Below are positions 9,295-17,009 of a stretch of DNA of 64,000 nucleotides, piece after piece (positions within the stretch are counted from its first letter, which is position 1; every line of letters starts with the position of its first letter). Source of the stretch: Flammeovirga yaeyamensis (lineage in GTDB: Bacteria > Bacteroidota > Bacteroidia > Cytophagales > Flammeovirgaceae); NCBI RefSeq assembly GCF_018736045.1, contig NZ_CP076133.1:1178001-1242000 (forward strand), written 5' to 3'. The position numbers were made by a program, and so were the translations under genes. Below the pieces are notes generated by a model. The model was given only the letters and a program-made list of their open reading frames with translations, did not search any database and had not been told where the DNA came from.

Positions 9295-11073
9295 ATGATA
9301 TTGAATAAATCAAACTTGCCTAAAATTGGTATTAGACCAACTATTGACGGAAGACTAGGAGGCGTAAGAGAAAGCCTTGAAGAGCAAACGATGGAAATGG
9401 CAAGAACGGTAAAAACGTTCTTGGAAGAAAACTTAAAATACCCAACAGGGGAGGCAGTAGAATGTGTAATTGCTGACTCTACTATTGGACGTGTAAAAGA
9501 AGCAGCAGACTGTGCTGAGAAATTTGTAAAAGAAAATGTTGGATTGTCAATTACGGTAACTCCTTGTTGGTGTTATGGTAGCGAGACGATCGACATGACT
9601 CCTCATATTCCTAAAGCGATTTGGGGTTTTAACGGAACGGAAAGACCAGGTGCTGTATATTTAGCAGCAGCTTTGGCAGGGCATTCTCAAAAAGGAGTTC
9701 CGGCATTTAGTATCTACTCTCATGAGGTACAAGAAGCAGGAGATAAGTCCATCCCTCAAGATGTCCAAGAGAAATTATTGAAATTTTCTAAGTCAGGTTT
9801 AGCCGTGGCAACAATGAAAGGTAAGTCGTACTTATCTATTGGTTCGGTGTCAATGGGTATAGCTGGATCCATCGTAGACGAGAACTTTTTCCAAGAGTTC
9901 TTGGGCATGAGAAACGAATATGTAGATATGTCTGAAGTATCTAGACGTATCGAAGAAAATATCTTTGATCAAGCTGAGTATGAAAAAGCTTTAGCTTGGA
10001 CAAAAGAAAATTGTGTGGAGGGAGTGGATTTGAACACTGAAGATGTGCAAAGAACTCCTCAAGAAAAAGATAAAATTTGGGAACAAGTAGTAAAAATGAC
10101 ATTGATCTGTAAAGATTTAATGTGCGGTAACCCAGAATTAGCAAAAGCTGGTTTTGGTGAAGAAGCACTGGGTCATAATGCCATTGCTGCTGGTTTCCAA
10201 GGTCAAAGACAATGGACCGATTTTAAGCCTAATGGCGATTTCATGGAAGCGATTTTGAACTCATCATTTGATTGGAACGGAATCCGTAATCCATACATGA
10301 TGGCGACAGAGAATGACGCTTTAAATGCGGTATCTATGTTGTTTGGTTACCTATTGACAAATCAAGCACAAGTATTCTGTGATGTAAGAACATTCTGGTC
10401 AGCGGATTCAGTAGAAAGAGTAACTGGTGAGCGTTTAGAAGGTTTAGCTGAAAACGGTATTATTCACTTAATCAACTCTGGATCGGCTACCTTAGACGGT
10501 ACAGGTCAACAATCTGATGCAGACGGCAATCCTGTTATGAAACCATTCTGGGATATCACTGAAGAAGAAAAAGAAAAGTGTCTTCAAAATACGCAATGGC
10601 CTGCGGCAATTCACGAATACTTTAGAGGTGGTGGATACTCGTCTCAGTTCTTGACAAAAGGTGGTATGCCTGTAACTATGGCTAGAATCAACAACATCAA
10701 AGGGGTTGGCCCAGTACTTCAGTTAGCTGAAGGATGGAGTGTTGATTTACCAAGTCATGTACATAAAGCATTAGACCAAAGAACTAACGAAACATGGCCT
10801 ACCACTTGGTTCGTTCCAAGATTAACAGGTGAAGGAGCGTTTAAAGATGTGTATTCTGTGATGGCCAATTGGGGAGCAAATCATGGTGCATTCTCATTCG
10901 GTCACTACGGAGAGGAATTAATTACTTTGGCTTCAATGCTAAGAATTCCAGTGTGTATGCACAACGTAGATACAGATAAGATTTTCAGACCTAGTTCATG
11001 GGCAGGTCATGGCATGGATGCAGAAGGAGCAGACTACCGTGCATGTTCGAACTACGGACCTTTATATAAGTAA
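9295..11073 (+). CDS. fucI: L-fucose isomerase
   Basis: Interconverts L-fucose and L-fuculose in the cytoplasm; the family is a Mn2+-dependent hexamer. The 592-residue length matches FucI. Recognisable segments are [20 protein letters not shown] at the N-terminus, [30 protein letters not shown], and [20 protein letters not shown] near the C-terminus, which carries active-site residues. It lies 38 nt after fucP and 132 nt before fucK; that gap holds two hairpins that may set differential expression. Confidence 0.95.
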   Translation: MILNKSNLPKIGIRPTIDGRLGGVRESLEEQTMEMARTVKTFLEENLKYPTGEAVECVIADSTIGRVKEAADCAEKFVKENVGLSITVTPCWCYGSETIDMTPHIPKAIWGFNGTERPGAVYLAAALAGHSQKGVPAFSIYSHEVQEAGDKSIPQDVQEKLLKFSKSGLAVATMKGKSYLSIGSVSMGIAGSIVDENFFQEFLGMRNEYVDMSEVSRRIEENIFDQAEYEKALAWTKENCVEGVDLNTEDVQRTPQEKDKIWEQVVKMTLICKDLMCGNPELAKAGFGEEALGHNAIAAGFQGQRQWTDFKPNGDFMEAILNSSFDWNGIRNPYMMATENDALNAVSMLFGYLLTNQAQVFCDVRTFWSADSVERVTGERLEGLAENGIIHLINSGSATLDGTGQQSDADGNPVMKPFWDITEEEKEKCLQNTQWPAAIHEYFRGGGYSSQFLTKGGMPVTMARINNIKGVGPVLQLAEGWSVDLPSHVHKALDQRTNETWPTTWFVPRLTGEGAFKDVYSVMANWGANHGAFSFGHYGEELITLASMLRIPVCMHNVDTDKIFRPSSWAGHGMDAEGADYRACSNYGPLYK

Positions 11074-11091
11074 TTGACTATCGGTTACCTA

Positions 11092-11121
11092 GTTTTGGCC
11101 ACACTTTAGTGTGCTCAAAAC
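11092..11121. repeat. Hairpin 1 of a REP-like pair between fucI and fucK
   Basis: GTTTTG-GC-CACACT pairs with AGTGTG-CT-CAAAAC, interrupted by a 2-by-2 internal loop. No T-run follows, so it does not look like a simple terminator. Confidence 0.55.
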
Positions 11122-11134
11122 CAACTACAACCAA

Positions 11135-11154
11135 CCCACGGTTTCAACCGTGGG
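11135..11154. repeat. Hairpin 2 of a REP-like pair between fucI and fucK
   Basis: CCCACGGTT pairs with AACCGTGGG across a 2-nt centre. It is GC-rich for this AT-rich genome and stands alone in intergenic DNA, as REP/BIME elements do. Confidence 0.55.
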
Positions 11155-11205
11155 GAACATCTAAGTGAGACTGAGGTTTCTGAATCTTACTAAAAAGAAA
11201 GCAAA

Positions 11206-12603
11206 ATGGAAAAAGACTTGGCATTAGTTCTTGACTGTGGTGCAACCAACATCAGAACAATTGTATTAAACAAACAGGGTGAAGTAGTCGCAAAGTTTGC
11301 CATCAATAGTACTTCAAGACCTGATCCTTTAAATGAGGAATATACTATTTGGGATATCGATGAAATGATGGACAAATTGAGTTTTTGTTCAAAGAAAGTC
11401 GTAGAAAGTATTGATCCAAATAGAATAGCAAGTATTGGTATCAGTACGTTTGGGGTGGATGGAGCTTTTGTGAATGAGACTGGCGAGTTGCTTAGTCCTG
11501 TCATCTCTTGGAAATGCCAAAGAACAATTCCAATTCTTGAAAATATCGATAAGTACTTTTCTTCTGAAGAGTTATTGATAAAAACAGGAGTAGGTGCATT
11601 CAGCTTCAATACCATCAATAAATTGATATGGTATAAAGAAAATCAAAAAGAAACCATTGATCAGGCGAAACATTGGCTATTTATTTCTTCATTAATCGGC
11701 TATAAATTAACCAATGAGTTCTATACTGATCATACTATGGCAGGGACTTCCCAGCTTTGTAATCTTCAAACCCAAGATTTTGATGTTGAGATTTTAGAAA
11801 AGCTTGAATTGGATAGATCTCTTTTCCCTACAATGAAATATGCGGGAGAGGAAGTAGGGAAACTAAATGGTAAAGCCGCAGCAATGTTAGGTTTACCAGT
11901 AAATATTCCTGTAAAAAGTATAGGTCATGATACTCAATTTGCTTTATTCGGAGCAGGTGTAGATCTTAAAAATGCAGTATTAAGTTCTGGTACTTGGGAG
12001 ATTTTGATGGTTCAAGCATCAGAAGTTAATTTAAAGGCAGATCTTGCACAACACGGTATAACCGTAGAATTTGATCCTGCAAAAGGAAAATACAATATCG
12101 GTTTACAATGGATGGCTTCAGCAAATATTGAATGGGTAAAAAATACTTTCTTTAAAGATATTCCATTAGATGAGGTCTATGAAGTGATGATCAAGGAAGC
12201 ATTAAAATCGGAAGTGGAAGAAGATTTTTATGTACCGAAACTTCAACCAAATCAGAAGATTCACCTTACTAATCTTGATCTATTAAATAATAGAGGTGAT
12301 ATTTTCAATTCTTGTATGAGAAGTCTATCTCAACAACTCAAAAAAGCAATTGATATTCTGGAAGAAGTAAGTAATTTCAAGATAGATCAAATTACCGTTG
12401 TGGGTGGTGGAGCAAGAAATGCACATTGGAATCAACATAAAGCCAATGCAACAGATCTAAAAGTAAAAACAATCCAAGAAAAGGAAACAACAGTTTTAGG
12501 AGCATCCTTCTTCTTGTTTGATGAATCATCAGAAGAGATTAGAAGTAAGTATGCATATAATTTCACAGAATTTATTCCTTCTAATGAATTAGAAGTCGTC
12601 TAA
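11206..12603 (+). CDS. fucK: L-fuculokinase-like FGGY carbohydrate kinase
   Basis: Predicted to phosphorylate L-fuculose to L-fuculose-1-phosphate with ATP. The N-terminal phosphate motif LDCGATNIRTI (residues 9-19) begins the first FGGY domain. IGISTFGVDGAFVNETGELL and VISWKCQRT follow, and the C-terminal domain has ITVVGGGARNAHWNQ near residue 395, the ATP-binding motif. Length 465 is normal. FGGY kinases for rhamnulose or xylulose look similar; fucI and fucP upstream fix the likely substrate. A strong bidirectional terminator follows. Confidence 0.88.
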   Translation: MEKDLALVLDCGATNIRTIVLNKQGEVVAKFAINSTSRPDPLNEEYTIWDIDEMMDKLSFCSKKVVESIDPNRIASIGISTFGVDGAFVNETGELLSPVISWKCQRTIPILENIDKYFSSEELLIKTGVGAFSFNTINKLIWYKENQKETIDQAKHWLFISSLIGYKLTNEFYTDHTMAGTSQLCNLQTQDFDVEILEKLELDRSLFPTMKYAGEEVGKLNGKAAAMLGLPVNIPVKSIGHDTQFALFGAGVDLKNAVLSSGTWEILMVQASEVNLKADLAQHGITVEFDPAKGKYNIGLQWMASANIEWVKNTFFKDIPLDEVYEVMIKEALKSEVEEDFYVPKLQPNQKIHLTNLDLLNNRGDIFNSCMRSLSQQLKKAIDILEEVSNFKIDQITVVGGGARNAHWNQHKANATDLKVKTIQEKETTVLGASFFLFDESSEEIRSKYAYNFTEFIPSNELEVV

Positions 12604-12625
12604 ATAAAAAGGAGCTGCGAACTCC

Positions 12626-12663
12626 AAAAAAATAGGTCGTTACAATGTAACGACCTATTTTTT
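12626..12663. terminator. Bidirectional terminator between fucK and the convergent gene
   Basis: A long stem, AAAAAAATAGGTCGTTAC / GTAACGACCTATTTTTTT, with a 3-nt loop lies between the convergent fucK and 12697 gene ends. Its core resembles the interspersed palindromes found at 30079, 39761, 56776 and 58152. Confidence 0.85.
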
Positions 12664-12696
12664 TCTCAAAACTTGAGTAGTAGGAAAACTTTCATT

Positions 12697-13737
12697 CTAT
12701 TGATAGATAACTACCTTCTTCGATTTATCACCCATTGGGACATTTTCCCAAACAAAATGATCCTTCACAAGAGGGTACCCAGCTCTAATAATATCACTAT
12801 TACCATTACTTTGTACGATATCAACAGTGTAGAAACCTAATTTCTTAGCAAAAAGAATATTATATTCTTCAATTTGACTAAGAGGTAAGAAAGTTCTTTC
12901 TTTTATTTCTAATTTTTTCCAATCCAAATACTTTGGTAAGTAGTACTCGTAGAAATTGGTACATTCTCTGACAACGTCAGGATTTAAATTCTTGATTTTC
13001 TGAGTGTAAGAAAGAATTACCGCCATGATATCGCCATAATCTTCCGCCTCATTTCCTAATTCCATAGAATGAAGCATATTCAACACCAATGTGTTTTTAT
13101 ATGTTCTTTCCTTAGGTAGCCAGCTCACATTGAATATCAGGAACATAGCTTTAGCAAAAATTTGTTTCTTGTAGTTGACTAATTTATTATTAAGTGCCTG
13201 ATCATCATACGACTTAATGTTATTGTTATTAGCAATTACCAAGAATTTACCTACTGTTTTTGCAAGGAAGTTTTTAATACCAAACTGTTTTTGAGCAATT
13301 TTCCCTTCAACAAAAACTTTGACATTTAGATCTTTGTCTTCATCATACACTTCAATATCATAGTGCATCAATAAAGAGTCAATAAGAATAAGAAGATTGG
13401 TAAAATCTCTGATCTCTAAAGGTTTATCCATCTCATCTGTGATACCCTTCTTTTTGAAATAAGGATTCAAAATGACATCGTATTGTTTGTTGATACGATC
13501 CGAAAGCTTTTGTAATGATACATATACCTGATCATCAATACCTTCGGCCTCCTCCATATTTACCTTTTCATCAACTTTATTGATAAAGTTGATCACCTGA
13601 TCATTAATTGTCTCTGTAGTTTCAACCAATAACTCCTTTTGAAGAGCAGCCCAATTTGTAATAATGCTACCTAAAAGGGTCTTTATACCTTCTACAGATT
13701 CATTATCTTCTTTTAAGTATTTTGCTATTTTTTCCAA
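12697..13737 (-). CDS. Conserved-looking cytoplasmic protein of unknown function
   Basis: I do not recognise this 346-residue protein. It has no signal peptide or membrane segment, is rich in Glu, Lys and Asn, and is predicted mostly helical in its first 250 residues. The N-terminal third (IKTLLGSIITNWAALQKELL, then VDEKVNMEEAEG) could form coiled-coil helices. The C-terminus ends in a short strand-like segment (KKVVIYQ). It is transcribed towards fucK and away from the GntR gene. A TAnnTTTG-type promoter lies 31 nt upstream, so it seems independently expressed. Nothing links it to fucose beyond position. Confidence 0.75.
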   Translation of the reverse strand: MEKIAKYLKEDNESVEGIKTLLGSIITNWAALQKELLVETTETINDQVINFINKVDEKVNMEEAEGIDDQVYVSLQKLSDRINKQYDVILNPYFKKKGITDEMDKPLEIRDFTNLLILIDSLLMHYDIEVYDEDKDLNVKVFVEGKIAQKQFGIKNFLAKTVGKFLVIANNNNIKSYDDQALNNKLVNYKKQIFAKAMFLIFNVSWLPKERTYKNTLVLNMLHSMELGNEAEDYGDIMAVILSYTQKIKNLNPDVVRECTNFYEYYLPKYLDWKKLEIKERTFLPLSQIEEYNILFAKKLGFYTVDIVQSNGNSDIIRAGYPLVKDHFVWENVPMGDKSKKVVIYQ

Positions 13738-13767
13738 TGAAATATCTTTTTACTAAAAATGATGCTA

Positions 13768-13775
13768 CAAAGTTA
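13768..13775 (-). promoter_or_regulatory. Putative -7 element for the 12697-13737 gene
   Basis: On the minus strand this reads TAACTTTG, an exact TAnnTTTG match, 30 nt upstream of the start codon. Confidence 0.45.
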
Positions 13776-14041
13776 TACCTATACTTTTAAGGTTAAAAAA
13801 ATATGAGAGGTTCGTTTACATAATTTATTCAAATGGGTGATAATTATAGGAATTTCTTATTAAAAGTATAGTTTTTTATAAGTGAAAACCTGAAAAGTGG
13901 TGCTATTCAAGATGGAATTTCACAAAATCTAAATAGGAGAAATTCTTAAGAAAGAAAATCCAGAGTTTTTCAATTGGGAATGAGCGTCAGAATAGTTAAG
14001 ATAATATGTTTTCAATACCTATTATTATCAGTTTTATCGTT
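13776..14041. other. Divergent intergenic region
   Basis: AT-rich sequence between the divergent 13737 and 14094 starts. Apart from the -7-like elements at either side, no gene, hairpin or repeat was recognised. GAAATTCTTAAGAAAG near 13950 is only weakly palindromic. Confidence 0.5.
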
Positions 14042-14049
14042 AATTTTGT
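14042..14049 (+). promoter_or_regulatory. Putative -7 element for the GntR-family gene
   Basis: TAATTTTG matches TAnnTTTG, 44 nt upstream of the start codon. Confidence 0.45.
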
Positions 14050-14093
14050 AATAGAATTAAATAACACAACAGATCTACTCTAACGAAAATAAA

Positions 14094-15128
14094 ATGATCG
14101 AACAATTATCGACGATTTTTAAAGAAGAAGGTAAACACAATGCTCCCAAATACATTCAACTCAGTAATACTTTTAAGGCCCTAATTCGCTTAGGAGTGTT
14201 AAAGGCTGAAGATCGAATGCCTTCTTTTAATGAATTGATCGTTGATCTTGATGTTTCCAAAGACACGATTGAAAAAGCATATAAGATTTTAAAAGAAGAA
14301 CATTATATCGTAAGTGTCAGAGGCAAAGGTACTTTTGTGATGAACAGCCCAGAATTAGGGAAAATAAAAGTGCTTTTGATTTTTAATAAGATGAGTGTTT
14401 CAAAAAAGAAGTTGTACGAATCTTTCACAAAAACATCAGAAGATCATATTGAAACCAATCTCCTTTTACACGACGGGAATTTATCGCATTTAGAAAAGAT
14501 CATTCAAGAACAGAAGAACAATTACCACTACTTCGTGATCATTCCTATTTTCAAAAAAGTCTCCGATCAGGAAGTACAAAAAGTATTAAAATTAATACCA
14601 TCCAATCAGTTACTTTTATTGGGTAGGGCAGAAAGTAATTTAAGTGAAGAAATTCCGAGTGTTTACGAAGATTTTTCTGAAGATATATTCAATACACTTC
14701 AACAAAATATAAAACCTATTGTACAATTTGATCAATTGCATTTAGTAATTGCAAAAGATAGTTCACGATCGCTACAAGATATTTGGTCAGGTTTTGTAAG
14801 ATTCTGTTTGCATTTTAATTTGAGTTATAAAGTGAGCTCAAATTTTAATGAAGGAGATATTGAAAACAATACTTTATATATCGTAACTATTGATGAAGAT
14901 CTCGCTAATATCATCAAAGATTGTCGAACGAATAATTGGCAATTAGGAAAAGATATTGGGTTGATTTCTTATAACGATTCTCCATTAAAAGAAATTTTGG
15001 AAGGAGGAATTACCATCATCACCTCTTCGTTTAAAGATATGGGGAAAATTGCTGCTTCTCAGATCATCAACAAAAAATTGGAGAGTGTAAAAGTGCCATT
15101 TGTGATGAAAAGGAGAGCTTCTTTATAA
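14094..15128 (+). CDS. GntR-family regulator with sugar-binding domain, FucR-like
   Basis: The N-terminal winged helix-turn-helix (about residues 8-82) shows the GntR pattern: APKYIQLSNTFKALIRLG, RMPSFNELIVDLDVSKDTIE and RGKGTFV. From about residue 90 to the end it follows a LacI/periplasmic-binding-like fold (KVLLIFNK near the start, IGLISYNDSPLKEIL near the end), expected to bind a sugar inducer. Bacteroides controls fucose genes with a GntR-type FucR, so this is the likely local regulator, possibly acting at the palindrome at 2487. Effector and operator are inferences. It is monocistronic, with a terminator after it. Confidence 0.82.
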   Translation: MIEQLSTIFKEEGKHNAPKYIQLSNTFKALIRLGVLKAEDRMPSFNELIVDLDVSKDTIEKAYKILKEEHYIVSVRGKGTFVMNSPELGKIKVLLIFNKMSVSKKKLYESFTKTSEDHIETNLLLHDGNLSHLEKIIQEQKNNYHYFVIIPIFKKVSDQEVQKVLKLIPSNQLLLLGRAESNLSEEIPSVYEDFSEDIFNTLQQNIKPIVQFDQLHLVIAKDSSRSLQDIWSGFVRFCLHFNLSYKVSSNFNEGDIENNTLYIVTIDEDLANIIKDCRTNNWQLGKDIGLISYNDSPLKEILEGGITIITSSFKDMGKIAASQIINKKLESVKVPFVMKRRASL

Positions 15129-15172
15129 AATATACCATTTAATTATTAGGAGTGACTATACATAATATAAAA

Positions 15173-15206
15173 CGGCACCTTAATCTATAAACCGATTAAG
15201 GTGCCG
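15173..15206. terminator. Bidirectional terminator
   Basis: A perfect 13-bp stem (CGGCACCTTAATC / GATTAAGGTGCCG) with an 8-nt loop lies between the convergent 15128 and 15226 gene ends. Confidence 0.85.
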
Positions 15207-15225
15207 AAATCATTATATTATTTTT

Positions 15226-15618
15226 TTACTGATAGGTCAATTTCCCATCAATCTTTAGGTGATGATTATCTACATGGTATTCATACTTTGAAGAAACGAA
15301 TACCTCATGATCTTCAGATTCTAACATCACAGATGATCTAGAATCTGGTAAAAACAATTCTACTTTAGAATGATCTTGACTTAAAATCACATACGCATTT
15401 GATGTTGATTTAGAGTCCAAAGGTTTTAAAGTGGTACCCACTTCCCAAGCTCTTACACATTCTTGATAGGTTTCACTCCACGTAAAGCCAGCTGAACCAA
15501 TACAGCCGTGAGCATCTTTGTCGTTCCCGGTCATTTGTTCTTTAGAGGCGTTTGAACTGCCCGTTCCACATGATGAAAGAGCGAAGATAGTGAAGAGAAA
15601 AATAGTTAAGTTTTTCAT
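15226..15618 (-). CDS. Small lipoprotein with a GC-GSAGFTWS motif
   Basis: The 130-residue precursor has signal MKNLTIFLFTIFALSSCG with a lipobox ending at Cys17, so it is probably an anchored periplasmic or surface lipoprotein. The central segment HGCIGSAGFTWSETYQECVR carries two Cys that could pair; this motif recurs in small Bacteroidota envelope proteins. The C-terminal half is strand-rich (VELFLPDSRSSVMLESEDHE, then YHVDNHHLKIDGKLTYQ). No function is known to me. It stands alone, converging on the GntR gene. Confidence 0.75.
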   Translation of the reverse strand: MKNLTIFLFTIFALSSCGTGSSNASKEQMTGNDKDAHGCIGSAGFTWSETYQECVRAWEVGTTLKPLDSKSTSNAYVILSQDHSKVELFLPDSRSSVMLESEDHEVFVSSKYEYHVDNHHLKIDGKLTYQ

Positions 15619-15780
15619 GTATTAGTTTTTTGAGTTGAATATCAATGACTTAAAAATACTATTATTATTACTTAGATAAAAACTAAAATGTAAAAAGTCA
15701 GTTAATCGACCCTAATTATCGATAAATATCATAGAAATATTACCCAAAATAAACTCATTTTGTTAACGCATCACAATAAT

Positions 15781-15798
15781 GTTTCCATTATTGGAAAC
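15781..15798. promoter_or_regulatory. 18-bp palindromic operator, site 1
   Basis: GTTTC-N8-GAAAC. Seven bases after it is CATATTTG, a near match to the -7 element. Confidence 0.6.
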
Positions 15799-15821
15799 TA
15801 AAATCCATATTTGTATCATCA

Positions 15822-15839
15822 GTTTCCAAATGAGGAAAC
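15822..15839. promoter_or_regulatory. 18-bp palindromic operator, site 2
   Basis: GTTTC-N8-GAAAC, 23 bp downstream of site 1. It would overlap the start of a transcript from the CATATTTG element at 15806. Confidence 0.6.
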
Positions 15840-15967
15840 ATAAAAAGTTTACTGATTATAAAAAATGAGACCGTGATTTGTGTCACTCTTTTATGATGAT
15901 CATAATTTGCTGTTAATAAAGGTAATTAGTGTAACTCGGCTTATTTCTAAACGTTAAAATATGTATA

Positions 15968-15985
15968 GTTTCTAAAAGTAGAAAC
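15968..15985. promoter_or_regulatory. 18-bp palindromic operator, site 3
   Basis: GTTTC-N8-GAAAC. It is followed after 29 bases by AAGGCCAG, as is the site at 23872 (27 bases). Confidence 0.6.
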
Positions 15986-16052
15986 CATTAATTTTACTCT
16001 AATTGAAATGATACAAGGCCAGAAAATAAAATTGTTAATGAAGTTTTCTTAA

Positions 16053-16070
16053 GTTTCTTAATATGGAAAC
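16053..16070. promoter_or_regulatory. 18-bp palindromic operator, site 4
   Basis: GTTTC-N8-GAAAC. Seven bases after it is CATCTTTG, a near match to the -7 element. It precedes the shared 15-mer at 16119. Confidence 0.6.
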
Positions 16071-16220
16071 TAATTTTCATCTTTGTATTGTTAAGTTACT
16101 TCAAGAAAAAAAATTATTAATCTCAATCGCTATAATAATGAATTACATCTATCTCAGTACATCTTACAAAGTCCATTTAAATAAATGTGTATAAAAGTTC
16201 AGATTGTTATTTTATCCTGC

Positions 16221-16228
16221 TATCTTTG
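16221..16228 (+). promoter_or_regulatory. -7 promoter element of the MarR/GbsR-like regulator
   Basis: TATCTTTG is an exact TAnnTTTG match 56 nt before the regulator start. Its last G is the first base of operator site 5, so a bound repressor would cover the transcription start. This is the layout expected for autorepression. Confidence 0.6.
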
Positions 16229-16245
16229 TTTCCAATTATGAAAAC
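16228..16245. promoter_or_regulatory. 18-bp palindromic operator, site 5 (one mismatch)
   Basis: GTTTC-N8-AAAAC, one base from the perfect palindrome, directly downstream of the regulator's -7 element. Confidence 0.6.
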
Positions 16246-16284
16246 TTATTAGCTCATTAAATAACTTATCTGGATTAACCACCT

Positions 16285-16737
16285 ATGGAACGTAAGAAAA
16301 AATTACTTGATCAATTTGCGAAAGCTCATAAATTCGACGGTTTGCCACCACTAGCAAATAAAATATTAGGTGTATTTTATTTGTCTGATGAAAAATACCT
16401 TTCTTTTGAGACGTTGACAGAATTCTTAGATTCATCAAAAGGGGCGGTAAGTAAAATGTTGAAAATATTGATTGCAGTCAGACGAGTTAATTTTATCCAG
16501 GATCCAACCTCCAAACGAAAAAGATTATTCTATTTGGATTCAAAAGGTGCAGAAGAATATGTAAACCTTGTTGTAGAGGGACTAATGGAACAAAGATCCC
16601 TTATGCTACAATTGAGTGCGTACAGAACTTCTGAAAGTGATAAAGAAATCGACGATCTTATTGAAAGAACGTTAGCGTTTAATCAGCAAATCGTTACAGC
16701 TTTACAGAAAAACAACAAAAAGTATTACAAAAAGTAA
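16285..16737 (+). CDS. MarR/GbsR-like transcriptional regulator of the efflux locus
   Basis: A 150-residue winged-helix protein. Residues about 22-95 fit a GbsR/MarR wHTH: LANKILGVFYLSDEKYLSFE, then EFLDSSKGAVSKMLKILIAV as the recognition helix region, and a basic wing DPTSKRKRLFYL. The C-terminal helices would form the dimer interface. It sits directly upstream of the RND operon on the same strand and is surrounded by copies of an 18-bp palindrome, including one over its own promoter. I infer autoregulated control of the pump and of the second operon at 24295. TetR-type regulators usually serve this role, so a GbsR type is a mild surprise. The effector is unknown. Confidence 0.82.
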   Translation: MERKKKLLDQFAKAHKFDGLPPLANKILGVFYLSDEKYLSFETLTEFLDSSKGAVSKMLKILIAVRRVNFIQDPTSKRKRLFYLDSKGAEEYVNLVVEGLMEQRSLMLQLSAYRTSESDKEIDDLIERTLAFNQQIVTALQKNNKKYYKK

Positions 16738-16771
16738 TACCATCATTTCTATCAATTACTAAATCTAGTTG

Positions 16772-16789
16772 GTTTCCTTGTTAAGAAAC
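16772..16789. promoter_or_regulatory. 18-bp palindromic operator, site 6
   Basis: GTTTC-N8-GAAAC, 15 bases upstream of the 27-codon microprotein gene and 34 bases after the regulator stop codon. Confidence 0.6.
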
Positions 16790-16804
16790 CTCCCTTGGTG
16801 AATT

Positions 16805-16888
16805 ATGTACGAAAAAATAAAGTTCTGGGTGAAACTCTATTTGCCCATGGTTGTTATAGCCATCTTTGCTATTATCATCACTTACTAA
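16805..16888 (+). CDS. 27-residue single-pass membrane microprotein
   Basis: ATG at 16805, TAA at 16886-16888. The peptide begins MYEKIKFWVK and continues with a hydrophobic run (LYLPMVVIAIFAIIITY) long enough for one membrane helix; Lys residues lie on the N-terminal side, suggesting a cytoplasmic N-terminus. It has its own operator 15 bp upstream and lies between the regulator and the pump operon. Size, topology and position recall AcrZ, the small helix bound to AcrB in E. coli, although the sequence is not similar enough for homology. An ORF this short could be chance, but uninterrupted hydrophobicity with correct charge bias favours a real gene. Confidence 0.55.
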   Translation: MYEKIKFWVKLYLPMVVIAIFAIIITY

Positions 16889-16975
16889 TTGAGTGATCCA
16901 TTATTAATTAAATCTATCTAATTTCAATCTCCTTTTTGTCATCTCAGACATGAAGCGGAACAATATTGCCTTTAA

Positions 16976-16993
16976 GTTTCCTGAAAAGGAAAC
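16976..16993. promoter_or_regulatory. 18-bp palindromic operator, site 7
   Basis: GTTTC-N8-GAAAC, ending exactly 16 nt before the tolC-fusion start codon. The site before the 24295 gene has the same 16-nt spacing. Confidence 0.65.
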
Positions 16994-17009
16994 TAAATTA
17001 ATCTCTATC

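Larger units (their letters stand above)
15619..16284. other. Long intergenic region with five operators and several -7-like elements
   Basis: No plausible protein gene longer than about 20 codons was found. The region holds palindromes at 15781, 15822, 15968, 16053 and 16228. TAnnTTTG-like hexamers follow the sites at 15781 (CATATTTG, 15806) and 16053 (CATCTTTG, 16078), and one precedes the site at 16228. The 15-mer AATCTCAATCGCTAT at 16119-16133 recurs at 24051-24065. Promoters this far upstream of the regulator could give long leaders or small RNAs. Confidence 0.6.
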
